This document shows positions 54,230 through 63,120 of a DNA stretch of 64,000 nucleotides, piece after piece (position 1 is the first letter of the stretch; each line of letters opens with the position of its first letter). The notes under the pieces are model-generated. The model was not told the origin of the DNA. It worked only from the letters and a program-made list of their open reading frames with translations, and did no database searches. A program made the translations under genes and the position numbers. The stretch is from Rhodothermales bacterium (GTDB lineage Bacteria; Bacteroidota; Rhodothermia; Rhodothermales; JANQRZ01), in contig JBDUXZ010000002.1 of assembly GCA_039944855.1 (NCBI GenBank), forward strand, positions 62,001-126,000. The letters run 5' to 3'.

Positions 54230-54949
54230 TCATCGGCGCTCGACATCCGGAGCGGGCGGGAGGTCGATGAGGCCGTAGCGCCACGCCCACACCACGGCCT
54301 CGCCGCGCGTCCGCGCGCCGAGCTTGGCGTAGGCGGCCGAGAGGTGGTTGCGCACCGTCCCCGGCGCGAGGCCGAGTTCGTCCGCGATGCGGGCGTTGGG
54401 ATAGCCGAGCGCGGCGCACGCGAGCACCTCGCGCTCGCGCGGCGTTAGCGGATCCTCACCTTCGTCGATGTCCTCGCTGCGCCGCCTACCCGGCGGGGCC
54501 AGCCGCGCCGCCACGCGGGGGCTGAGGTAGACCTCACCGCCCTGCGCCACCACGCACACCGCCTCCAGTACCGTCTCGGCATCGTCCCGCGTCGAGACGA
54601 ACCCGGCCACGCCGTCGTCGAGGAGGGCGAGGACGCGGCGTCGCACCGGCTCCGCCTCATCCACGAGGGCGACGACGCGAACGGCCAGTTCGTCGAAAGC
54701 CTCCCCGGTAGCCCCCTCGGAGGAGGAATCAGGCTGGGTCCCCCGCTCGTCTTTGTCGAGGAAATGAGGGTGAGAGAGGATCACGTCCGGCGCGAGGCGC
54801 TCCCTGAGGTGGCGGAGCGCCCCGGCCTCGGACGCCTCCCCCACGAGGACGACGGCGGGGTGCTGCTCTAGCAGGCAGGCGAGCCCGTCGCGCAGCAACG
54901 GAAACGGCTCGGCGAGGACGACGCGGACGGGGGTGGGCGGGGTGGACAT
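54230..54949 (-). CDS. LuxR-type response regulator with degenerate receiver domain
   Basis: The product has 239 residues. Residues 8-135 have the outline of a CheY receiver, but the acidic pair reads A-E-P-F and the phospho-acceptor position reads P-D-V-I-L-S-H-P in place of L-L-D. The C-terminal HTH is complete: L-T-P-R-E-R-E-V-L-A, I-A-D-E-L-G-L-A-P-G-T-V-R-N-H-L. It should bind DNA, probably without classical phosphorylation. It is divergent from another LuxR-type gene, and the 163-bp spacer could be a shared control region. Confidence 0.87.
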   Translation of the reverse strand: MSTPPTPVRVVLAEPFPLLRDGLACLLEQHPAVVLVGEASEAGALRHLRERLAPDVILSHPHFLDKDERGTQPDSSSEGATGEAFDELAVRVVALVDEAEPVRRRVLALLDDGVAGFVSTRDDAETVLEAVCVVAQGGEVYLSPRVAARLAPPGRRRSEDIDEGEDPLTPREREVLACAALGYPNARIADELGLAPGTVRNHLSAAYAKLGARTRGEAVVWAWRYGLIDLPPAPDVERR

Positions 54950-55112
54950 GGCGGAAGCGGTGGTTAGGGGAGCACAATTTTGGCCCCGACACCGGGGTCC
55001 CGCATAGGACAGATGCCCTAATTTCCCTTCACACTCCGGCCGAAAGGTTCACCGGCACGGCCCCGTTCGTTCTCCTCCCACGAGGGCGCTGGCCCGGCCC
55101 CCACCCGCTACG

Positions 55113-56276
55113 ATGGAGCCCCTCTCGTCCGCCCACCTCGCCAGCCTCGCCGGCGCCCAGCAGCTCCTCCTCGCCCCCCTCACGCATCCCTCGCCGGAGG
55201 TGTGGATGGCGGCCGTCAACGCCGAACTCAAGACGCTCTTTGGCGCCGAGGGGGCCATATTCATTCTCACCCTCCCCACCGGCCCCCGCGTCATCACCGA
55301 CCTCGACGCCGGCGTGATGGCCTCCTACTTCGCGCACTTCGCCGCCACCGACGAGGCCCCCGCGATGCTCGAGCAGTTCGGGGGAGCCTGGGCGCTGGAA
55401 GAGGACACCCAGCACGTCCCCCTCCACACCCAATACGTCAAAGGGGAAGCGTTCAACGATTGGTACCGCCCGCTGGGGATGAACCGGACCATCAGCCTTC
55501 GCGCCTACGGCCGCCCGACCGGCGTGCCCTCGCTGGCGATGGGGTTCTCGGACACGCTCACGGCCGACATCGTCCTCGGCGGCTCGGCGGCGGCGCAAGG
55601 GCCGAAGACCGGCCCGGCGCGGACGCTCCTCGCCCTGCTCCAGCCGGCTCTCTCCGCCGGCGTCAACATGCTCCAGCAGACGCTCGGACACCCTGCGTCC
55701 GAGCGGCCCAGCGGCTTCGCTTCCCCGCACGTCGCGGCCGTCCTCGACGGGATGGCGACGGCGGTGTGGCTCTTCGACGAGGCCGGCCGCTTCCTCCACC
55801 ATTCGGCCGCAGCCACGCGCCTCGTCCTCGGCCTTGTGGAAGGGAGCGTGCTGCACGCGGCGGCGGAGCAGCATGCACGGGCGCTGCTGCGGGGCTACCA
55901 CCAGGGAACGCCGGTCTCGCCCTCCTGCACCGTCGAGGTCGGCGGGGAACGGGTGCGGCTGGTCGGGGCGTACCTCCGCCCGCCGTCGTCGCGGTCGCCT
56001 GCCGTACTCGTGCGGGCCGAGGGGGCCCACGTCGTCCTGCCGAGTGAGGAGACGGTGCGAGCGCGGTTCGATCTCACGCCGCAGGAGGCCCGCGTCGCGC
56101 ACCTCCGGGCGCGGGGCGTGGAGACGGCCGCCATCGCCGATCGGCTCAGCGTGTCGGTCCACACGGTGCGGCGTCACACGGAGCGCGTACTCACGAAGCT
56201 CGACGTCCGCCGGGCCGCCGAGATCGGCCCGCTGCTCCTGGCGATGAGCGGCAACGGGGCCGCGCAGTCGTCGTAG
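55113..56276 (+). CDS. LuxR-family transcriptional regulator with N-terminal sensory region
   Basis: The product has 387 residues. The last 65 residues are a LuxR HTH (F-D-L-T-P-Q-E-A-R-V-A-H-L, then I-A-D-R-L-S-V-S-V-H-T-V-R-R-H). The centre, about residues 205-310, resembles a PAS fold (A-A-V-L-D-G-M-A-T-A-V-W-L-F-D). The N-terminal 190 residues look GAF-like but have no clear signature. It probably responds to an internal cue. It is divergent from the LuxR gene at 54230, and no sensor kinase is nearby. Confidence 0.85.
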   Translation: MEPLSSAHLASLAGAQQLLLAPLTHPSPEVWMAAVNAELKTLFGAEGAIFILTLPTGPRVITDLDAGVMASYFAHFAATDEAPAMLEQFGGAWALEEDTQHVPLHTQYVKGEAFNDWYRPLGMNRTISLRAYGRPTGVPSLAMGFSDTLTADIVLGGSAAAQGPKTGPARTLLALLQPALSAGVNMLQQTLGHPASERPSGFASPHVAAVLDGMATAVWLFDEAGRFLHHSAAATRLVLGLVEGSVLHAAAEQHARALLRGYHQGTPVSPSCTVEVGGERVRLVGAYLRPPSSRSPAVLVRAEGAHVVLPSEETVRARFDLTPQEARVAHLRARGVETAAIADRLSVSVHTVRRHTERVLTKLDVRRAAEIGPLLLAMSGNGAAQSS

Positions 56277-56347
56277 CGCCCACGCTGGGCGGCGCGGGCG
56301 CACTGCGGCGACGGCGTATACTTCTCGATTCCCGACTTCCCGCCGCC

Positions 56348-57427
56348 ATGCCGCTCCCCCCTCGCTGGACGCTCGTGCTCCTCGCCGCCCTCCTCGCCGC
56401 ATGCACTGATGTGCCGGCAGAAACGCCGTCGCCGCCCTCATCCGAAGCACGGCCGGCGGCCCTCGCGGAAACCGTCCGCCTGCAGGGCGTCACGCTCGAC
56501 GCCCGCCAGCCGCCGCCGCCGTCGCTGATGCCGGAGATCGCCGCGCTCGGCGCCACGCACGTCGCCGTCATCCCCTTCGGCTTCCAGCGCCGCACCGACG
56601 ACCCCGGCTTTCGCACGAACTACGACGCCGACTGGTACACCGAGGGCGACCGCGGCATCCGCGCCCTCGCCCGGCAGGCCGACACGCTCGGCCTCCGCCT
56701 CGTCCTCAAGCCGCAGGTCTGGATCGGCAGCCACGACCCCGAGCAGTGGTCGGCGAACATCGGGTTTGAGACGGAGGCCGACTGGGCTGCGTGGGAAGCG
56801 AGCTACCGCGACTTCGCGCTGCACTACGCCCGGCTCTCCGCCGAGATCGACGCGCCCCTCCTCGTGATCGGGACCGAGTTGGCGCGCGCCGTGCGCGAGC
56901 GTGAGGCGTTCTGGCGTGGCCTCATCGCCGAGATCCGCGCGGTCTACGACGGGCAGATCACGTACGCCGCCAACTGGTACGACGACTTCGAGCACGTGCC
57001 GTTCTGGGACGCGCTCGACGCGATCGGCATCCAGGCCTACTTCCCGCTCACCGAGGCCGACGCCCCCACGGTCGCCGACCTCCGCGCGGGCTGGGAGCAG
57101 CACGAGCGCGCGATCGAGGCCGTCCACCGCCGCACCGGCAAGCCTGTGCTCTTCACCGAAGTCGGCTACCGCGATGTGCCCTTCGCCGCCGCCCGGCCGT
57201 GGGAGTGGCCCGACCGCCACACGCCGACGCTGGAGCCGGACGAGGCGTTGCAGGCCCGGCTCTACGAGGCCTTTTTCGAGGAGGTCTGGCCCGAGCCGTG
57301 GATGGCCGGGGCGATCCTCTGGAAGTGGCACCCGCCCTCCGACCGCAGCCGCGTCGGCGACTTCACGCCGCAGGGCAAGCCCGCCGAGGCCGTCATCCGG
57401 CGGGAGTTCGGAGGCGGAGCAGACTGA
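56348..57427 (+). CDS. GH113-like glycosidase lipoprotein
   Basis: The product has 359 residues. The signal peptide ends in a lipobox L-L-A-A-C-T-D, so the protein is membrane-anchored. A TIM-barrel fold follows, with G-V-T-L-D-A-R at the first strand, candidate acid/base Glu177 in I-G-T-E-L-A and candidate nucleophile Glu271 in F-T-E-V-G-Y-R. I-G-I-Q-A-Y-F-P-L lies between. This is the pattern of the GH113 group (beta-mannanase-like), in which Bacteroidota have many uncharacterised members. Substrate not established. Confidence 0.83.
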   Translation: MPLPPRWTLVLLAALLAACTDVPAETPSPPSSEARPAALAETVRLQGVTLDARQPPPPSLMPEIAALGATHVAVIPFGFQRRTDDPGFRTNYDADWYTEGDRGIRALARQADTLGLRLVLKPQVWIGSHDPEQWSANIGFETEADWAAWEASYRDFALHYARLSAEIDAPLLVIGTELARAVREREAFWRGLIAEIRAVYDGQITYAANWYDDFEHVPFWDALDAIGIQAYFPLTEADAPTVADLRAGWEQHERAIEAVHRRTGKPVLFTEVGYRDVPFAAARPWEWPDRHTPTLEPDEALQARLYEAFFEEVWPEPWMAGAILWKWHPPSDRSRVGDFTPQGKPAEAVIRREFGGGAD

Positions 57428-57473
57428 CGCCTTTGACCCCCTGCCCGTCGCGCCATCGCAGAGGCTTCGCCTC

Positions 57474-57580
57474 CGCTCAGGACGCAACGGGCTGTCCCCC
57501 TCATCGAGGGGGACAGCCGCGCGAAGCCGGGAGTGAAGACTCGCAGAGTCGGAACGACCGCGAGCGCGGCTGGGGGTCGC
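57474..57580. repeat. About 100-bp dispersed repeat with strong hairpin, copy 2
   Basis: It is the reverse-complement partner of the repeat at 24814-24912. The hairpin has the same 13-bp arms, ggctgtccccctc at 57490-57502 and its complement at 57506-57518, with loop atc. The outer part (gagcgcggctgggggtcgc) matches the other copy inverted. It again lies between convergent genes, reaching to the stop codon of the VWA gene. Confidence 0.75.
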
Positions 57581-59559
57581 TACCGCGTCGCCACCTCCGC
57601 CCGCGTCAGCGCGTCGGCCGCGTCGATGAGGCGGACGAACTCGGCGCGGTAGCCGTGCGGGTCTTCACCGCGCGCGCCCTCGGCGAGCATCTTCGCGTTC
57701 TCGAAGCTCGCCCGGCCCTTATGCGCCGAGTCCCGCAGCAGCAGCCCGAACTCGGCCACCGACGCGGCGAAGCGGAACGACTCGGACGACGCGACGAGCG
57801 GCGTGCCGGCATCGGCGAGCGTCGCTTCGAGCAGGCGGCTCGTGTCGCCGTCCGGCCGCTTGTAGCGGAGCTTCACCGTCAGCAGTTCGGGGTTCGTTGC
57901 GGCGTCGCCGCGCACGCGGTGGGCCTGATACTTCAGCTCGTCGACGCTCCCCATCGCCGGAGACTCCACGCCGACGGGCACGATCTCGTAGAGCGCCGTC
58001 ACGGAGTGGCCCGCGCCGAGTTCGCCCGCGTCCTTCGTGTCGTCGTTGAAGTCCTCGTCGGCGAGCAAGCGGTTCTCGTAGCCGACGAGGCGGTAGGCCG
58101 CGACGTGCGCCGGGTTGAACTCGACCTGGAGCTTCACGTCTTTGGCGATCGTGACGAGCGTGCCGCCCATCTCGTTGACGAGCACCTTCCGCGCCTCCGA
58201 GATCGAGTCGATGTAGGCGTAGTGCCCGTTGCCGTGGTCGGCGATCGTCTCCATCTTCGAGTCCTGCAGGTTGCCCGTCCCGAAGCCGAGCACGGAGAGG
58301 AAGACGCCCGACTGGCGCTCGCGCTCGATGAGCCGCATCATCTCAGCGTCGGACGACGCGCCGACGTTGAAGTCGCCGTCGGTAGCGAGGATGACGCGGT
58401 TGTTCTTCTCGGCGTCGAAGTGCTTGCGAGCGAGGTCGTAGGCGAGCTTGATGCCTTCGCCGCCCGCCGTCGAGCCGCCGGCTTCGAGCCGGCCGAGCGC
58501 GTCGAGAATCGCCTGCCGGTCGCTCGTCGGTTCGAGCACGACGCCCGCGGCCCCGGCGTAGACGACGATGCCGACGCGGTCCTGCTCGCGGAGGTTGTCG
58601 GTGAGGAGCGCGAACGCCTGCTTGAGCAGCGGCAGCTTGTCGGGGCTGTTCATCGAGCCCGACACATCCATCAGGAAGACGAGGTTGCTCGGCGGGAGGT
58701 CGGCCGTGTCGATCCGCTCGCCCTGCAGGCCGATGTGGACGAGCCGGTGGTCCGGCGCCCACGGGCACTCCGAGACTTCGGTGACGACGGCGAACGGGTG
58801 CTCGCCCGTCGGATCGGCGTAATCGTAGTCGAAGTAGTTGACGAGCTCTTCGATGCGGACGGCGTCGGTGACGGGAAGCGCACCGCCGTCGAGGAAGCGG
58901 CGGACGTTGGCGTAGCTCGCCGCGTCCACATCGATCGAGAACGTCGAGAGCGGCGCGTCCGTCGGCCGCTTGAAGTCGTTCTCAACGATCGCGGCGTAAC
59001 CCTCGCGGTCGACGGGCGGCGGGTTGTTCGTCTGTATGCCGGGGATGAGTTCCAGCGCTCGCGCGTTCGGGCGGCCCGGCGCGGCGGCGTCGGCCGTTGC
59101 CTCAGCCGCGCCCGTGACGCCGCGGATCGGGAGGTTGCTCATCTCCTCGCCCAAGAGCACGCGCGGCGCGCCGATGGCGTCTTTCTGGATGATCGGCCGC
59201 TCGTAGACGACGGTGATCTCGCCGAGCGACTGCGGGCCGAGCTCGAAGTTCAGTTCCGTCGTGTAACCGTTTCGGACGGGCACCTTCTCGACGGACTGCG
59301 GCTGATAGCCGACGAACGAAGCCGTGACGGTGTACTCGCCGACGGGGACGCCGATGATGAAGTAGTTGCCGTCGATGTCGGTCGACGCGCCGAGTTGAGT
59401 GCCGTCGACGACGACGTTCGCGCCCGGGAGCGGGTCGCCGAGGTCGTCGACCACCGTGCCGGCGAGCTTCCCGGTTGCGGGGTTGGGCTCGGAGTTGGGG
59501 ATGAGCCCGGCGACGGCGAGCAGGACGAGGGGGAGCAGGAATAAGCGGATGCGATGCAT
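57580..59559 (-). CDS. VWA-domain protein with carboxypeptidase-regulatory-like domain (YfbK-type)
   Basis: The product has 659 residues from ATG 59559, with an N-terminal hydrophobic signal segment. Residues ~32-115 form a CarbopepD_reg_2 beta-sandwich (L-A-G-T-V-V-D-D-L-G-D-P-L-P-G-A-N-V). A YfbK-like N-terminal region follows, then a von Willebrand A domain with MIDAS D-V-S-G-S-M-N-S at about residue 300, and a C-terminal YfbK region. It probably mediates metal-dependent protein contacts in the periplasm or at the surface. It resembles susD/tonB-plug partner segments only in the regulatory-like domain. Function unknown. Confidence 0.88.
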   Translation of the reverse strand: MHRIRLFLLPLVLLAVAGLIPNSEPNPATGKLAGTVVDDLGDPLPGANVVVDGTQLGASTDIDGNYFIIGVPVGEYTVTASFVGYQPQSVEKVPVRNGYTTELNFELGPQSLGEITVVYERPIIQKDAIGAPRVLLGEEMSNLPIRGVTGAAEATADAAAPGRPNARALELIPGIQTNNPPPVDREGYAAIVENDFKRPTDAPLSTFSIDVDAASYANVRRFLDGGALPVTDAVRIEELVNYFDYDYADPTGEHPFAVVTEVSECPWAPDHRLVHIGLQGERIDTADLPPSNLVFLMDVSGSMNSPDKLPLLKQAFALLTDNLREQDRVGIVVYAGAAGVVLEPTSDRQAILDALGRLEAGGSTAGGEGIKLAYDLARKHFDAEKNNRVILATDGDFNVGASSDAEMMRLIERERQSGVFLSVLGFGTGNLQDSKMETIADHGNGHYAYIDSISEARKVLVNEMGGTLVTIAKDVKLQVEFNPAHVAAYRLVGYENRLLADEDFNDDTKDAGELGAGHSVTALYEIVPVGVESPAMGSVDELKYQAHRVRGDAATNPELLTVKLRYKRPDGDTSRLLEATLADAGTPLVASSESFRFAASVAEFGLLLRDSAHKGRASFENAKMLAEGARGEDPHGYRAEFVRLIDAADALTRAEVATR

Positions 59560-59768
59560 CACGGCCTCCGTGGGTTGGGTGAGTGAACAGGAAGGCACGC
59601 CGGCGAGCGAACCCCGCCCTAACGAAACCCCGGCTGGCGGAAAGGCTCAACGCCAATCGCAGCCCCGGCATCGCGCCGTGCCCTGCACCCTCTTCACCTT
59701 TTCTCAACGGAGGCTCCGCCCGGCTTATTGCCGAAACGTCCTCTGTGCGCTCCAATCGACCTTTTCCG

Positions 59769-60287
59769 CTACGCCCCGGCGCGGTAAAGCTCGTACCCCA
59801 GCGTCTCCCCCTTCGCGAGGCAGGCATTCGGAAGTGCCTCGGCCGGGAGCGCGACGGGCACGAACCCCGCCTTCTCCAGCACGCGCCCCGACGCCGGGTT
59901 GTGCGCGAGCACGTGCGCGTAGAGCCGCCGCAACCCGATCTCTTCGAAGGCGAACGCGACGATACGCCGCACCGCTTCGCTCGCATAGCCCCGCCCCCAA
60001 TACGGCCGCCCGATCCAGTACCCGATCTCCGCTTCGCCCCGCGCGCGGTCCACGTTTTTGACGCTGATGTGCCCGACAACCTCGCCGCCCGCTACGATCA
60101 CGAAGGCATACTGCGTCCCGGCGGCGCGGCCGGGCAGCACGAGGTCTTCGACGAAGCGGACGGCGCCGTCGTCGGGATACGGATGAGGAACGAGGGTCGT
60201 CGCGGCGACGTCCGGGTGGGACGCGAGGCGCTGGATCGCGGGCGCGTGCTCCAGCGCGGTGGGGACGATGGCAACGCGTGCGCTCAT
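59769..60287 (-). CDS. GNAT-family N-acetyltransferase (RimJ/RimL-like)
   Basis: The product has 172 residues. The acetyl-CoA site is I-G-R-P-Y-W-G-R-G-Y-A-S-E-A-V-R. I-G-Y-W-I precedes it, and the late L-E-K-A-G-F-V-P-V motif is typical of the RimJ/RimL branch acting on protein N-termini or small molecules. The substrate is not predictable. It ends four bases from the start side of the adhesin-like gene's reading frame end, so it may be co-transcribed downstream of it. Confidence 0.9.
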   Translation of the reverse strand: MSARVAIVPTALEHAPAIQRLASHPDVAATTLVPHPYPDDGAVRFVEDLVLPGRAAGTQYAFVIVAGGEVVGHISVKNVDRARGEAEIGYWIGRPYWGRGYASEAVRRIVAFAFEEIGLRRLYAHVLAHNPASGRVLEKAGFVPVALPAEALPNACLAKGETLGYELYRAGA

Positions 60288-60291
60288 TCGG

Positions 60292-61191
60292 CTACTGCGT
60301 CGGGGCGACGGGCGCGCCGGACGGCACGACCGTCGTGTCGTCGCGCGGGGTGAAGAGGTCGAGGACGAGGCCGTCGAGTTCGCGGGCGTGCCCGTCGCGC
60401 AGCGTAATCGTGCCGACCTCGGTGGTAGCGCGGATCTTCGCGCCGCCCTGCCCGAGCCGACCCCGGAACCGCTGGCTCACGCCGTCCTCGTCGAGGTTCC
60501 GGTCGGTGAACCCGAGGCCCTGCACGGAGATCGAGCCCGTCTGCGTTCTCGCGTCCACGGTAGCATTTGCCTCGGCCGGCAGCGCGAGGAGGACGGCGCC
60601 GTTCTCCGTTTCGAGCCGCACGTCGGCCTCGGTGGAGAGCGCGGCGAAGCCCGCCTCGACGTTCCCGAGCGTCGTCCGGAGGTCGACCTGCTGCCCGGCG
60701 AGCCCGGCGGCCTCGATCGACCCGTTCTCGGCTTCGACTCCAATGTTTCCGGCGGTGCCGGAGAGCCGGACACTGCCGTTCTCGAGCCCGATCTGGAGCG
60801 GCGTCGCCCTCGGCACGCGCGCCTCGATGTTCACTTGCGTGCCCTCCGCGTCGTCCGTCCGCACGACGTATTGGTAGATCTCGCCGTCGCCCGCCTCCTC
60901 AATCGACATCCGGTCCAGCTTCTTCTGCGCCGTCGTGGCCGACGAGCCGCGCGCGACCTGCTCGAAGCGAAGCTCCGCCTCCTCGCCGTCCGTCCCGACG
61001 ACGGTGATCGAGCCCACTTCGGCGTCGATGACGAGCGTGCGCGCCCCGAGCCGGACGGAGCGTTCGACGACGGTCCGGGCCTCCTCGCTGCCGAGTTGGA
61101 GCCGTCCCTCCTCCCCCCGCGTCACGTTATCGTCCGAGCCGCACCCGGTGAGGAAAAGGAGGGCGAGGGAGCAGAGAACGAGTCGTAGCAT
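60292..61191 (-). CDS. DUF4097-like adhesin-type lipoprotein
   Basis: The product has 299 residues with a lipobox F-L-T-G-C-G-S-D-D. The mature part is a beta-helix-like series of short strands with V-G-S-I-T-V-V-G, E-N-G-S-V-R-L-S-G, E-N-G-S-I-E-A, T-E-N-G-A-V-L and T-Q-T-G-S-I-S-V-Q. This is the repeat style of DUF4097/putative auto-transporter adhesin head domains. Its role is unknown; it is expected at the cell envelope. It lies 14 bp after ftsX on the same strand. Confidence 0.82.
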   Translation of the reverse strand: MLRLVLCSLALLFLTGCGSDDNVTRGEEGRLQLGSEEARTVVERSVRLGARTLVIDAEVGSITVVGTDGEEAELRFEQVARGSSATTAQKKLDRMSIEEAGDGEIYQYVVRTDDAEGTQVNIEARVPRATPLQIGLENGSVRLSGTAGNIGVEAENGSIEAAGLAGQQVDLRTTLGNVEAGFAALSTEADVRLETENGAVLLALPAEANATVDARTQTGSISVQGLGFTDRNLDEDGVSQRFRGRLGQGGAKIRATTEVGTITLRDGHARELDGLVLDLFTPRDDTTVVPSGAPVAPTQ

Positions 61192-61205
61192 GCGAAGAGG
61201 AGGAA

Positions 61206-62087
61206 TCACGAAAGCTGGACGTGTTTGATAAACCGGCGCACCGCGAGCCACGACCCGAGCCACCCGAGCGCGGCCCCGACGACGAAGACGAGCGACAGGA
61301 CGACGAGCGGCGTGCCGCCCGGCCACCCCTGCGCCTGCGGCACCGCGCGGAGCAGCAGCCCGTAGAGCGGCCACACGAGGGCGCCCGCGATGAGCCCCGC
61401 CACGACGCCCTGCGCCAAGCCTTCGACGAGGAACGGACGCCGGATGAACGAGTCCGTCGCCCCGACGAGCTTCATCGTGCGGATGAGCATGCGGCGGGCG
61501 TAGATCGTCAGCCGCACCGTGTTGCCGACGAGGAAGAGCGCGGCGGCGACGACGACGAAGCCGAGCCCGAGCGCGATCGGCGTGAACACGCGGAGGTTGC
61601 GCTGGACTTTGGCGAGCAGCGGCTGGTTGTAGATCACCTCGTCGACGCGGTTGAGCCCGGCGAACGTCGCGGCGATGGCGTCGAGGCTGTCGGCGTTCGC
61701 GTAGTCGGGGTCGAGTTGGATGCGGAACGAGGCCGGGAGGAAGTCGGCGTCGGGGAGGGCGCCGGCCTCGTCGCCGAACTCGCGGCGGAACTCGGCGGCG
61801 GCCTCTTCGCGCGAGATGAACACGACCTCGTCCACGCCGACGGTGGCTTCGAGCCGGAGACGGAGCGCGTTCGTCGCCTGTGCGTCGGCCGCGTTCGCGA
61901 CGAAGACCTGCACCTCGCCGATGCGCTGCTTGAGCCAGCGCGTGACCTGCGATCCCTGCCACGCGAGCAGTCCGAAGACGGCGATGAGCACGAGCGCGAC
62001 GGTGAGGGCGCTCGTGGCCGTGAACGCGGCGAACTTCGCCCGCCGGAAGCCGGCGAGCCCTTCGCGGACGGTGTAGCTAATAGGCAC
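61206..62087 (-). CDS. ftsX: Cell division permease FtsX
   Basis: The product has 293 residues from GTG 62087 (V-P-I-S-Y-T-V-R-E-G). Four membrane segments are present: one after residue 20, then a periplasmic domain of about 125 residues with I-S-R-E-E-A-A-A-E-F, and three near the C-terminus. The FtsX hallmark is N-T-V-R-L-T-I-Y-A-R-R, then M-K-L-V-G-A-T-D-S-F-I-R-R-P-F. With FtsE it regulates peptidoglycan hydrolases at the septum. No ftsE lies next to it here. Confidence 0.92.
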   Translation of the reverse strand: MPISYTVREGLAGFRRAKFAAFTATSALTVALVLIAVFGLLAWQGSQVTRWLKQRIGEVQVFVANAADAQATNALRLRLEATVGVDEVVFISREEAAAEFRREFGDEAGALPDADFLPASFRIQLDPDYANADSLDAIAATFAGLNRVDEVIYNQPLLAKVQRNLRVFTPIALGLGFVVVAAALFLVGNTVRLTIYARRMLIRTMKLVGATDSFIRRPFLVEGLAQGVVAGLIAGALVWPLYGLLLRAVPQAQGWPGGTPLVVLSLVFVVGAALGWLGSWLAVRRFIKHVQLS

Positions 62088-62148
62088 GGGGGCGGCGGTT
62101 CGGTGGACTGTGGAAGATGTACAGCAAAATAGCGAAGCGCGCGCCGTA

Positions 62149-62170
62149 GAGACGCAACATGTTGCGTCTC
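62149..62170. repeat. 22-bp perfect palindrome
   Basis: Positions 62149-62170 read gagacgcaacatgttgcgtctc, fully self-complementary. It lies in the 121-bp spacer between pheA and ftsX. Such gagacgca elements recur in many bacterial genomes. It could be a small repeat or a protein-binding site; no T-run follows. Confidence 0.7.
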
Positions 62171-62208
62171 GCGTTGCCCTTACGCCGCCGGCCACCCCAA
62201 AGAGCGGG

Positions 62209-63045
62209 TCAGCCGGGGATCTCCCCCGCCGGGTACGAGCCGAGCACCCGCACGGCGTCGTTGAGCGCGGGGAGGTCGGCGAGCGCGGACTTCAGCGGCT
62301 CAGCCTCGGCGTCGCCCTCGACATCGACGAGGTAGCGGTACGCGCCCGGCGTGTCGGGGCGCGGGCGCGGTTCCACCTTCCACACCCGGAGCCGCCGCCC
62401 GACGAATGCGGTGAGACTGCGGAAGAGCGCGTTCGGCACGGCGAGGCCCGGCGTGAGCGCGAGCATCGTCTTCATCGCCCCGCCGCGCTCGGGCTCCACG
62501 TTGTCCCGTGCGATGACGAGGAAGCGCGTCACGTTCGACCGCTCGCTCTCGACGTGCTCGGCGAGCACGTGCAGCCCGTACAGCTCGGCCGCCCGCGCGC
62601 TCGCAATCGCGGCGACGCCCGCGAGCTTGTCTTGGGCGATCTGTCGCGCCGCGCCCGCCGTGTCGAACGCCTCCACGAGTTCGGCCTGCGGCAACCGGTT
62701 GCGGAGCGAGGCCGCGCACTGCCGCAGCGCCTGCGGGTGCGAACGCACCTCACGGACGTCCTCCAGCGCCGTCCCCTCCACTGCGAGGAGGGCGTGCGCG
62801 ATCCGGTCCCAGCGCTCCCCCACAATCCGAAGGCCACCGACCTCCAGCAGCCCGTCCAGCACCGCCACGATGCTCCCGCCGATGCTGTTCTCGACCGGCA
62901 CCACGCCGCGCGCGGCCTCGCCCGATGCCACCGCGTCGAACACGCGCCGGAACGTCGGCAAGCCGGAGAGGCGCGCGTCGGGGAAGTCGGCGAGCGCGGC
63001 GGCTTCGCTGTACGCGCCGGGCTCGCCCTGGTACACAATCGTCAT
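62209..63045 (-). CDS. pheA: Prephenate dehydratase
   Basis: The product has 278 residues from ATG 63045 (M-T-I-V-Y-Q-G-E-P-G-A-Y-S-E-A-A). V-P-V-E-N-S-I-G-G-S and the catalytic N-V-T-R-F-L-V-I motif lie in the PDT domain. The C-terminal 85 residues are the regulatory ACT domain, where the usual E-S-R-P reads V-E-P-R-P. It converts prephenate to phenylpyruvate in phenylalanine synthesis. There is no fused chorismate mutase. Feedback control by Phe is expected of the family but weakened motifs leave it open. Confidence 0.94.
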   Translation of the reverse strand: MTIVYQGEPGAYSEAAALADFPDARLSGLPTFRRVFDAVASGEAARGVVPVENSIGGSIVAVLDGLLEVGGLRIVGERWDRIAHALLAVEGTALEDVREVRSHPQALRQCAASLRNRLPQAELVEAFDTAGAARQIAQDKLAGVAAIASARAAELYGLHVLAEHVESERSNVTRFLVIARDNVEPERGGAMKTMLALTPGLAVPNALFRSLTAFVGRRLRVWKVEPRPRPDTPGAYRYLVDVEGDAEAEPLKSALADLPALNDAVRVLGSYPAGEIPG

Positions 63046-63058
63046 AGGTCGTGGCGTA

Positions 63059-63120
63059 GGGCACACCCGCGTGTGTGCCCGCATTCGGGCTGCAAAAAGG
63101 GCGGACACGCGGGTCCGCCC
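63059..63120. repeat. Double hairpin between argS and pheA
   Basis: Two stem-loops lie in tandem: gggcacac/gtgtgccc at 63059-63080 and gggcggac/gtccgccc at 63099-63120. Both are followed or preceded by gtaggg/cctac edges, as in the palindromes at 19921 and 43768. They occupy nearly all of the spacer between two genes of the same strand. Confidence 0.7.
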
